DNA from: Sphingomonas sp. RIT328
Lineage (GTDB): Bacteria > Pseudomonadota > Alphaproteobacteria > Sphingomonadales > Sphingomonadaceae
NCBI RefSeq assembly: GCF_000632225.1
Contig: NZ_JFYV01000012.1
Coordinates: forward strand, 186,001 to 250,000
Length of the DNA stretch: 64,000 bases
Reading direction: 5' to 3'
A program made the position numbers and the translations under genes. The notes beneath the pieces are model-generated. The model did not search any database. It had not been told where the DNA came from and worked only from the letters and a program-made list of their open reading frames with translations. Below are positions 28,120-36,531 of this stretch, piece by piece (position 1 is the stretch's first letter; the number at the start of each line of letters is the position of its first letter).

Positions 28120-29436
28120 ATGAGCGCGATCGGCGACGCGGCGGCCACCGCCCCCGAAACCGCCGTCCACGCGGTGCCGTCGCCGCGCGGGCGGATCCGC
28201 TGGCTGATCTGCGGCCTGCTCTTCGCCGCGGTGGTGCTGAGCTATATCGACCGGCTGGTGCTCGGTGTGCTCAAGCCGCAGCTGACCTCGCTCTACGACT
28301 GGAGCAATGCCGGCTATGGCGACATCACTGGCTACTTCCAGGTCGCCTATGGCTTCGGCTTCCTGCTGTTCGGCTGGCTGATCGACCGGATCGGCGCGCG
28401 CAACGGCTATCTGCTCGCCATGGGCAGCTGGACGATCGGTCATTTCGCGCAGACTTTGGTCACCTCGACCACCGGCTTCGCGATCGCGCGCATCCCGCTC
28501 GCGTTCGGGGAGGCGGGCACCTATCCGTCCGCGCTCGCCGCCGCCTCGCAATGGTTTCCGCGCAAGGAGCGCGCCTTCGCCATCGGCATCTTCAACGCCG
28601 GCGCCAATGTCGGCGCGGTGGTGACGCCGCTGCTGATCAGCTTCATCGTCGTGCGGATGGTGCTCGACTGGCGCTGGGCATTCATCATCACCGGCCTGTT
28701 CAACCTCGTCTGGCTCGCCGCCTGGTGGCGGCTGTACCATCCGCCGCATGCGCATCCCCGCGTCACCGCCGAGGAGCGCGCCTGGATCGAGGCGGAGCCG
28801 GCCGATGACGTCGGTCGCGCGGGCTTCCTCGCGGTGCTGCGCCATCGCGAGGCCTGGGCCTATATGACCGGGCGTTTCCTGATCGACCCGGTCTGGTGGA
28901 CCTTCCTGTTCTGGCTGCCCGATTTCTTCCACAGCCGTTATGGCTACGACCTCAAGAATTTCGGGCCGCCGCTGGTCGCCATCTATATCCTCGCCGATCT
29001 GGGCGCGATCGCCGGCGGCTGGTATTCGTCGCGCCTGCTCAAGCGCGGCGTCGCGACGGGACGTGCCCGCAAGCGCGCGATGTTCGTCTGCGCGCTGTTC
29101 GCGCTGCCGGTGATGTTCGCCGCGCAGGCGAGCAGCATCTGGATCGCGGTCGGCATGATCGGGCTTGCCTGTGCGGCGCATCAGGGCTTCTCGACCAATT
29201 TGTTCGCGCTGCCCGGCGACCAGTTTCCCCGCTATGCGCAGGGGACGCTGATCGGCCTCGGCGGTTTCGCCGGTGCGGCGGGGGGCTTCATTGCCTCCAA
29301 GACGCTGGGATTGCTGCTCGATACGGTCGGCAGCTACGGCCCGTTCTTTGTCGCCTGTGGGCTCGCCTATCTCGTCGCGTTGTTCGCCTTCCATCTGCTC
29401 AATCCGCGCTATCGCGACGTGGTGATCGCGCGCTGA
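28120..29436 (+). CDS. exuT: MFS transporter, ExuT-like hexuronate permease
   Basis: A 438-residue inner-membrane major facilitator of the anion:cation symporter family with 12 predicted helices. Signatures are SYIDRLVLGVLKPQL in helix 1, FGFLLFGWLIDRIGARNGY after helix 2, and FGEAGTYPSALAAASQWFPRKERAFAIGIFNAGANVG in helices 4-5. The first two are characteristic of ExuT/glucarate permeases. It likely brings glucuronate released in the periplasm into the cell. It starts 1 nt after the manD stop, so translation is coupled. The gene ends 32 bp before a palindromic repeat that may serve as its terminator. Confidence 0.9.
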   Translation: MSAIGDAAATAPETAVHAVPSPRGRIRWLICGLLFAAVVLSYIDRLVLGVLKPQLTSLYDWSNAGYGDITGYFQVAYGFGFLLFGWLIDRIGARNGYLLAMGSWTIGHFAQTLVTSTTGFAIARIPLAFGEAGTYPSALAAASQWFPRKERAFAIGIFNAGANVGAVVTPLLISFIVVRMVLDWRWAFIITGLFNLVWLAAWWRLYHPPHAHPRVTAEERAWIEAEPADDVGRAGFLAVLRHREAWAYMTGRFLIDPVWWTFLFWLPDFFHSRYGYDLKNFGPPLVAIYILADLGAIAGGWYSSRLLKRGVATGRARKRAMFVCALFALPVMFAAQASSIWIAVGMIGLACAAHQGFSTNLFALPGDQFPRYAQGTLIGLGGFAGAAGGFIASKTLGLLLDTVGSYGPFFVACGLAYLVALFAFHLLNPRYRDVVIAR

Positions 29437-29468
29437 GCGTCTCGAAACGGGCCTTCCCGCGGGCGTAA

Positions 29469-29511
29469 CGTTCGGGAATGAAGGAGCTTCGACAAGGCTC
29501 AGCGTGAACGG
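29469..29511. repeat. intergenic palindromic repeat (TTCGACAAG...CTCAG...GAACGG type)
   Basis: CGTTC (29469-29473) and GAACG (29506-29510) form the outer arms, GAGC and GCTC the inner arms, around TTCGACAAG. The sequence matches the widespread sphingomonad and alphaproteobacterial intergenic element with CTTCGACAAGCTCAG and TGAACGG. It lies between exuT and the groESL promoter and may stop transcription. Confidence 0.6.
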
Positions 29512-29604
29512 CAGCGGGGTGGGGAACGGCAGGATAGGTCACCCTCCGCCCCGTCGCGCGCACCGTCTGCCGCCGATCGCTGTCATTTTGCGGCATCGAC
29601 GGTC

Positions 29605-29633
29605 TTGACGATCCCGTGGTCGCGGCACATATC
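29605..29633 (+). promoter_or_regulatory. heat-shock (sigma-32-like) promoter of groESL
   Basis: CTTGACG (-35, TTGACG at 29605-29610) is followed 17 bp later by CATATC (-10, 29628-29633), close to the alphaproteobacterial sigma-32 consensus CTTGAC-N17-CYTAT. The predicted start falls at about 29640, just at the left edge of the CIRCE element. Confidence 0.65.
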
Positions 29634-29640
29634 CGCGGCG

Positions 29641-29667
29641 TTGGCACTCCTCATCCGGGAGTGCCAG
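29641..29667 (+). promoter_or_regulatory. CIRCE element (HrcA operator)
   Basis: TTGGCACTC (29641-29649), a 9-nt spacer and GAGTGCCAG (29659-29667) match the CIRCE consensus TTAGCACTC-N9-GAGTGCTAA with one substitution in the left arm (third base) and two in the right arm. It lies at the expected transcription start and 35 bp before the groES ATG; HrcA is expected to repress here at normal temperature. Confidence 0.9.
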
Positions 29668-29702
29668 AAATCTGTAACACTGACCTGAAGAGGGACTTCG
29701 CA

Positions 29703-29990
29703 ATGAACTTTCGTCCGTTGCACGACCGCGTCCTCGTTCGCCGCGTTGAGGCGGAAGAGAAGACGGCTGGCGGGATCATCATCCCCGACACCGCCAAGGA
29801 AAAGCCGCAAGAGGGTGAGGTCGTTGCTGCCGGCACCGGCGCGCGCGCCGAGAACGGCACGATCACCCCGCTCGACGTCAAGGCCGGCGACAAGATCCTG
29901 TTCGGCAAGTGGTCGGGCACCGAGGTCAAGGTCGACGGCGAAGACCTGCTCATCATGAAGGAAAGCGACATCCTCGGCATCGTTGGCTGA
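29703..29990 (+). CDS. groES: co-chaperonin GroES
   Basis: A 95-residue 10-kDa chaperonin that forms the heptameric lid on GroEL. Motifs are [36 protein letters not shown] and, at the end, [14 protein letters not shown]; the mobile loop is EKTAGGII. The length is exactly that of the family. ATG 29703 is chosen from the conserved [10 protein letters not shown] start. It is first gene of the groESL operon, under the heat-shock promoter and CIRCE, and 55 bp before groEL. Confidence 0.99.
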   Translation: MNFRPLHDRVLVRRVEAEEKTAGGIIIPDTAKEKPQEGEVVAAGTGARAENGTITPLDVKAGDKILFGKWSGTEVKVDGEDLLIMKESDILGIVG

Positions 29991-30012
29991 GACGTCCGCT
30001 TACCGTCGCTAG

Positions 30013-31689
<1,677 letters not shown>

Positions 31690-31788
31690 TCCGGCATCGG
31701 GGCGGGCGCTGCCTGCCCCGACACCGGCATCGGAGCGTCCGGCGGGTCGGCCCGGCCGAACCCGTCCGCACCAGCCACGACCTACGCG

Positions 31789-31822
31789 AAGGGACCGTGC
31801 GGGCGACCGCCGGTCCCTTTTT
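31789..31822 (+). terminator. Rho-independent terminator after groEL
   Basis: AAGGGACCG and CGGTCCCTT pair around a 13-nt loop and are followed directly by a T-run (CCCTTTTT). A second hairpin, TCGGGGC(G)GGG/CCTGCCCCGA, lies at about 31698-31722 without T-run. Together they end groESL before the next gene at 31876. Confidence 0.85.
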
Positions 31823-31875
31823 GCATCGTGGCGTCATTAACCAAAAATATCCCGTCGTGCGGGCAGACTGCGGCC

Positions 31876-33435
31876 ATGCGCCGCTCCGTCACCCCCGTCT
31901 TGCTGCTGCTGCTTCCGATGCTGGCGTTTCTCGCCTTCTTCCATGTCGAGACCCTCGATATCGGCAACGTTGGCTGGCTGCTCAACGGCAGCGACGCGGG
32001 CGAGAATGCGCTGGGACTGCACGCCTATCGCTACGATCCCGCCGCCGGCCTGTCGCTGCGCACATATCTGCTCAATGCGCCGCAGGGGGTGCCGGTGCTG
32101 TTCACCGACAGCAACCCGCTCGTTACGCTCGCCGCCAAGCTGGCATCGCCGCTGCTTCCCGGCGATGCGCAGCTGATCGGTCCGTTCATCCTGCTCTGCC
32201 TGATCGCGCAGACGCTGTTCGCCTGGGCGCTGCTCCGCCGTCATGCGCCGGGGCCGGTGGCGCTGTGGATCGGCGTCGCGCTGCTCGCCTTCCCGCCGAC
32301 ATTGTTCAACCGCTTCGTCCACGCCAATCTGATGGCGCATTGGCTGATCCTCGCCGCGCTCTGGCTGTTCCTCGATCCCGTGCGCAGCCGTACCCTGCGC
32401 TGGTGGGGGCCGCTGATCGTGCTCGCCGCGCTGATCCACAGCTATCTGCTGGTCATGGTCGGTGCGATCTGGGCGTCGGCGCTGCTGGTGCGCTTTACGC
32501 AAGGACCGCGCCCGGAGCGGATCGCGGTGCTGGGGCAGGGCACGGCGGTGCTGGTGCTCGTCGCGCTGCTGGCGCACTGGCTGGGCGTCGGCGGTCAGCT
32601 GCCGGCAGGCAATTTCGGTTTCTACTCGATGCCGCTCGACGCTCTGTGGAACCCGGCGATCCCGTCCTTCACCAATCTGCTGCCGGCGCATGAGACCAGC
32701 CCGGGGCGCGGGTTCGAAGGCTTCCATTATCTCGGCGCGGGCGGTCTGCTGCTCGTCGCCGCCGCGATCCTCGCCGCGCTACGATTGCCCGCCGATGCGC
32801 GTCAGCGGGAGACGCTCGATCGGCTGCGTGGCCTCGCGCCGGCATTGATCGTGCTCGCCATCATCGCGGTGGTACGATTGCCGCTGCCCGAATCGGTGCG
32901 GCTGGTGCTTGATCCCGTGCGTGCGTCGGGGCGGCTGTTCTGGCCGGTCGGCTATGTCCTCATCCTCGTCGCTTTGCTCGCCGTCTACCGCCTTTCGGCC
33001 GAGCGGGCCGCGTTGCTGCTGGTGGCGGTGCTGACCATCCAGATCGTCGATCTCGACGCCATGGCCTATGCGATCCGCGCGCAGAGTGATGCTGCGGCGC
33101 GCGCGCCGGCGTCGCGGCTGCGCGATCCGCGCTGGATCGGGACGATCGCCTCGGCGCGCAGCATCGCCTTCATGCCCGGCGACGTGACCCGCGACCTCGG
33201 CCTGTTCCAGGAGATCGCATGGCAGGCGGCCAAGCTGCACCGCCCGGTCACCAACGTCTATGCCGCGCGCGCCGATCGCGCCGCGGTCACCCGCCTGCGC
33301 GCCGAGGCCGACGCCTTTCGCCGCGGCACGCGCGTACCGGGCCGGCTCTACGTCGTCACCGACGATCGTACCTTGCCCGCGGCGATGGCGCTGCGGGCGC
33401 GGCGGCTCGACGGGGTGCGGCTGGTGCTGCCCTGA
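31876..33435 (+). CDS. polytopic membrane protein, DUF6311-like
   Basis: A 519-residue inner-membrane protein with roughly ten hydrophobic segments between residues 5 and 400, followed by a soluble tail of about 110 residues. The first loop (WLLNGSDAGENALGLHAYRYD, then PQGVPVLFTDSNPLVTLAAKL) resembles the first extracytoplasmic loop of DUF6311 and of GT-C-fold lipid-linked sugar transferases, where an acidic residue in this loop is catalytic. No function is assigned for the family. The start is ATG 31876, preferred to an upstream in-frame ATG (31828) that overlaps the groEL terminator. It stands between groESL and a DUF3429 gene, with EPS-precursor genes nearby, but no operon link to them is evident. 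Confidence 0.7.
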   Translation: MRRSVTPVLLLLLPMLAFLAFFHVETLDIGNVGWLLNGSDAGENALGLHAYRYDPAAGLSLRTYLLNAPQGVPVLFTDSNPLVTLAAKLASPLLPGDAQLIGPFILLCLIAQTLFAWALLRRHAPGPVALWIGVALLAFPPTLFNRFVHANLMAHWLILAALWLFLDPVRSRTLRWWGPLIVLAALIHSYLLVMVGAIWASALLVRFTQGPRPERIAVLGQGTAVLVLVALLAHWLGVGGQLPAGNFGFYSMPLDALWNPAIPSFTNLLPAHETSPGRGFEGFHYLGAGGLLLVAAAILAALRLPADARQRETLDRLRGLAPALIVLAIIAVVRLPLPESVRLVLDPVRASGRLFWPVGYVLILVALLAVYRLSAERAALLLVAVLTIQIVDLDAMAYAIRAQSDAAARAPASRLRDPRWIGTIASARSIAFMPGDVTRDLGLFQEIAWQAAKLHRPVTNVYAARADRAAVTRLRAEADAFRRGTRVPGRLYVVTDDRTLPAAMALRARRLDGVRLVLP

Positions 33436-33470
33436 CGCAACCCGCCGCGGCGTGGCTCGTTGGCGGCGTC

Positions 33471-33935
33471 ATGAACGATGATGCCGATCGCCCCGACGTC
33501 CCCGCCGACGGCCTGTTGCTCGGCTATGGCCCGATGCTGCCGCTGGTCGCGGCCGGCGCGGGGGCGTGGCTGTTGCCGATGCCGTGGCCGGTCTGGGCGG
33601 TGCGGCTCGGTATCATCTGGGCGGCGCTGGTGCTCGCCTTCATCGCCGGCGTCCGCCGCGGTTTCGGCTTCGGCAATCGCCACGCCTCGAAGCCGGTCGA
33701 GATCGCGGCGAGCATCGGCTATTTCACGCTCGCCGGCCTCGGGCTGGTGATCGTCGTGCCGTGGCTCGCCCTGATCCCGCTGACGCTCGGCTATGTCCTC
33801 GCCGCCTTCGTCGATCGTCGTGCCGCGCTGGCGGGCAATGCGCCCGCCTATTTCGCGCGGCTGCGTCCCCGCCAGCTGCTGATCGGCGCGGCGGGGCTCG
33901 CCGGGCTGCTGGCGTGGACGCTGTCGGTCCGCTGA
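33471..33935 (+). CDS. DUF3429 family small membrane protein
   Basis: A 154-residue protein with four predicted membrane helices. The pattern GYGPMLPLVAAGAGAW, LVLAFIAGVRRGFGF, ASIGYFTLAGLGLVIV and a C-terminal WTLSVR fits DUF3429, a family of uncharacterised proteobacterial membrane proteins. ATG 33471 gives the conserved short polar N-terminus (MNDDADRPD). It starts 36 nt after the previous gene and is convergent with manC: the two stop codons are one base apart. Function unknown. Confidence 0.75.
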   Translation: MNDDADRPDVPADGLLLGYGPMLPLVAAGAGAWLLPMPWPVWAVRLGIIWAALVLAFIAGVRRGFGFGNRHASKPVEIAASIGYFTLAGLGLVIVVPWLALIPLTLGYVLAAFVDRRAALAGNAPAYFARLRPRQLLIGAAGLAGLLAWTLSVR

Positions 33936-33936
33936 G

Positions 33937-34977
33937 TCAGCGGTCCTTCATTGCTTCGATCAGCTTCTTGACCTCCTGGCTGCGGCCGCGCGGCAGGATC
34001 AGCACGTCGTTGCCGCTCGCCACCACGATCAGGTCGCTGACGCCGACCACGGCGATCCGCACCCCGTCCGACCGGATCAGGCAATCGTGCGTGTCGATCG
34101 CCAGCACCTCGCCGCGATGCGCATTGCCCTGCGCGTCACGCGCGCTGATCGTGTGCAGCGCATCCCAGCTGCCGACGTCGCTCCAGCCCATCGCGACCGG
34201 CACGACGGCGACGCGCTCGGCGCGCTCCATCACCGCATAGTCGATCGAGTCGGACGGCGAGGCGCCGAATGCGGTCTCGTCCGGGTAGATGCGCACGCCG
34301 TCGCGGTGCGCCTTGGTCATCGCGTCCTGCGTCGCGGTCAGCATGCCGGGCGCGTGCGCGGCGAGCGCGCCGAGGAAGATGTCGGCGCGGAACAGGAAGA
34401 TGCCGCCGTTCCAGGCATGATCGCCCGAGGCGAGCATCTCTTCGGCACGTTCGCGGATCGGCTTTTCGACGAAGCGCGCGACGCGATGGACGCCGTCGGC
34501 GAGCGCCTCGCCGACCTTGATCCAGCCATAGCCGGTCTCGGGCGCGTCGGGCGCGATGCCGAAGGTGACGAGCCAGCCGTCGTTGACCAGCGGCAGCGCC
34601 GCCTCGATCGCGGCATGGAAGGCGGGCACGTCGGCGATGACGTGATCCGACGGCATCACCAGCAGCGCGTCTTCGCCCTTGGCGGCGAGCGCGGCGAGCG
34701 CGATCGCCGGCGCGGTGTTGCGGGCGACCGGCTCCAGGATCACCGCCTGCGGCGTCGCGCCGACCGCATTGAGCTGCTCGTCGATGTGATCGGCGTGGCG
34801 CGCATTGGCGACGACGATCGGCGCGGCGAAGGCCTCGCCGTGCGTGCGCTTCGCGGTCAGCTGGAGCATCGTCTCCTCGGCGGTCAGGGCGAGCAGCTGC
34901 TTGGGCATTTCGGGCCGCGACATCGGCCACAGGCGGGTGCCGGACCCTCCGGAAAGGATCACAGGTACGATCGTCAT
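33937..34977 (-). CDS. manC: mannose-1-phosphate guanylyltransferase
   Basis: A 346-residue cytosolic nucleotidyltransferase making GDP-mannose from mannose-1-phosphate and GTP. The signature PVILSGGSGTRLWPMSRPEMPKQL (residues 5-28) includes the GG.GTRLWP..R...PKQ pyrophosphorylase loop; the EKP motif is in RFVEKPIRERAEEM, and WNGGIFLFRA and VGSWDALH follow. The C-terminal phosphomannose isomerase domain of the long ManC/AlgA type is absent, so this is the short type and isomerase activity must be elsewhere. It is divergent from the EPS sugar-transferase gene with a 161-bp gap, consistent with supplying GDP-mannose for the polysaccharide. The start ATG 34977 opens the conserved MTIVPVILSGG. 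Confidence 0.93.
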   Translation of the reverse strand: MTIVPVILSGGSGTRLWPMSRPEMPKQLLALTAEETMLQLTAKRTHGEAFAAPIVVANARHADHIDEQLNAVGATPQAVILEPVARNTAPAIALAALAAKGEDALLVMPSDHVIADVPAFHAAIEAALPLVNDGWLVTFGIAPDAPETGYGWIKVGEALADGVHRVARFVEKPIRERAEEMLASGDHAWNGGIFLFRADIFLGALAAHAPGMLTATQDAMTKAHRDGVRIYPDETAFGASPSDSIDYAVMERAERVAVVPVAMGWSDVGSWDALHTISARDAQGNAHRGEVLAIDTHDCLIRSDGVRIAVVGVSDLIVVASGNDVLILPRGRSQEVKKLIEAMKDR

Positions 34978-35097
34978 GATGGTCGCTTAACTCCTTGGGG
35001 ACAGGTCTTCCTATCCGAATTGAGGCAAGGGCGAAACGACCGTCGCGGGCGCGTCGTTCAACTTTTCTTTCCCTTTTTGTGTCACCTGCCTACCCGT

Positions 35098-35124
35098 CTG
35101 TCGGAAAAGCTTACAGGCCGACAG
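35098..35124. promoter_or_regulatory. perfect inverted repeat before the sugar-transferase gene, candidate PrsR or RNA control element
   Basis: CTGTCGG (35098-35104) and CCGACAG (35118-35124) flank a 13-nt spacer containing TTACAG. The right arm abuts the very strong GGGGGAGG ribosome-binding site of the gene at 35139. It could be a regulator operator (a PrsR-type response regulator is encoded 3.4 kb downstream) or an RNA hairpin that masks translation. Confidence 0.45.
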
Positions 35125-35138
35125 GGGGAGGCGCTCGG

Positions 35139-36527
35139 ATGATCCGCTTGTTCAAGCACTATGTCCCCTATGCCGTGCTGCTGCTCGGGGTGGTCGATGC
35201 GATGCTGCTGCTGGTGTCGGCGGAGCTCGGCTGGGTGATTCGGGCGCGGCAGATCGGCATGGACGTGCTGCCGGTGACGACGCGGCTGCCGCAGCTGTTC
35301 GCCTTCGCCGCCGCGTTGCAGATCGCGCTGATCGCGGTCGGCGCCTATGGCGTCGGCTCGTTCCTGTCGCTGCGCTTCGCCGCGGCGCGGCTGGTCGTCG
35401 CGCTGCTGATCGGCGTCGCCTTCCTGTCGATCCTGTTCTTCCTGATCCCGCCGGTCGCGCTGTGGCGGTCGAACCTCGCTTATGCGACGCTGATCGCGGC
35501 GCTGCTGCTCGTCGTGGTGCGCGCGCTGCTCGGGCGGACGCTCGGCGGTGATACGTTCAAGCGGCGGATCATCGTGCTCGGGGCCGGCAATCGGGCGGCG
35601 CGGATCGGCGCGCTCGCCGACCAGCCCGGCGCCAACGTCATCGTCGCCGGCTATGTGGCGATGGGCGAAGGCCCGCCGGTCGTCGCCGGCGCGGTGCCGC
35701 GTGACGCCATTCCCAATCTCGCCGCGCATGTCGTCGATCATGGCGCGGGCGAGGTGGTGCTCGCGCTCGAGGAACGACGCAATGCGCTGCCGCTCAAGGA
35801 CCTGCTCCGCGTCCGCACCACGGGCGTCGCGGTCAGCGAGATCTCGACCTTCCTCGAACGCGAGACCGGGCGGATCGATCTCAATTCGGTCAATCCGTCG
35901 TGGCTGATCTTCTCCGACGGCTTCGCCTCCGGGCGGATGCTGTCGAGCGTGTTTAAGCGTGCGTTCGACGTCGTCGTCAGCCTGCTGCTGCTGGTGCTGA
36001 CCCTGCCGCTGATCCTGCTCACCGCCGCGGCGATCAAGCTCGAATCGAAGGGGCCGGCCTTCTACCGTCAGCGCCGCGTCGGCCTGTACAACCAGTGTTT
36101 CGACATCGTGAAGCTGCGTTCGATGCGGCAGGATGCCGAGGTCGCGGGCAAGGCGGTCTGGGCGGAGAAGGACGATCCGCGCATCACCCGCATCGGCCGG
36201 ATCATCCGCATGGTGCGGATCGACGAGCTGCCGCAGACCTGGGCGGTGCTGAAGGGCGAGATGAGCTTCGTCGGCCCGCGTCCGGAACGCCCGCAATTCG
36301 TCGAGCAGCTCGAAGGCCAGCTGCCGTTCTATGCCGAGCGCCACATGGTCAAGCCCGGCATCACTGGCTGGGCACAGATCAACTATCCTTATGGCGCCTC
36401 GATCGAGGATGCGCGCCACAAGCTCGAATACGACCTCTATTACGCCAAGAACTATTCGCCCTTCCTCGACCTGCTGATCCTGTTGCAGACGTTGCGCGTC
36501 GTGCTGTGGCCGACGGGCGCGCGCTGA
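35139..36527 (+). CDS. EPS sugar transferase, EpsB_2 type (PEP-CTERM-associated)
   Basis: A 462-residue polyprenyl-phosphate glycosyl-1-phosphate transferase that starts exopolysaccharide repeat units by loading the first sugar on undecaprenyl phosphate. Five N-terminal membrane segments (1-140) are followed by a CoA-binding-like Rossmann domain (RRIIVLGAGNRAARIG), a further membrane helix near 280-300 and the bacterial sugar transferase domain: FYRQRRVGLYNQCFDIVKLRSM, RITRIGRIIRMVRIDELPQ, GEMSFVGPRPERPQF, MVKPGITGWAQINY and KLEYDLYYAKNYS. The short Rossmann region and this arrangement match TIGR03013 in exosortase loci. ATG 35139 has GGGGGAGG 7 nt upstream. It is followed 4 nt later by prsK, giving an operon of four genes. 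Confidence 0.9.
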   Translation: MIRLFKHYVPYAVLLLGVVDAMLLLVSAELGWVIRARQIGMDVLPVTTRLPQLFAFAAALQIALIAVGAYGVGSFLSLRFAAARLVVALLIGVAFLSILFFLIPPVALWRSNLAYATLIAALLLVVVRALLGRTLGGDTFKRRIIVLGAGNRAARIGALADQPGANVIVAGYVAMGEGPPVVAGAVPRDAIPNLAAHVVDHGAGEVVLALEERRNALPLKDLLRVRTTGVAVSEISTFLERETGRIDLNSVNPSWLIFSDGFASGRMLSSVFKRAFDVVVSLLLLVLTLPLILLTAAAIKLESKGPAFYRQRRVGLYNQCFDIVKLRSMRQDAEVAGKAVWAEKDDPRITRIGRIIRMVRIDELPQTWAVLKGEMSFVGPRPERPQFVEQLEGQLPFYAERHMVKPGITGWAQINYPYGASIEDARHKLEYDLYYAKNYSPFLDLLILLQTLRVVLWPTGAR

Positions 36528-36531
36528 GCCG

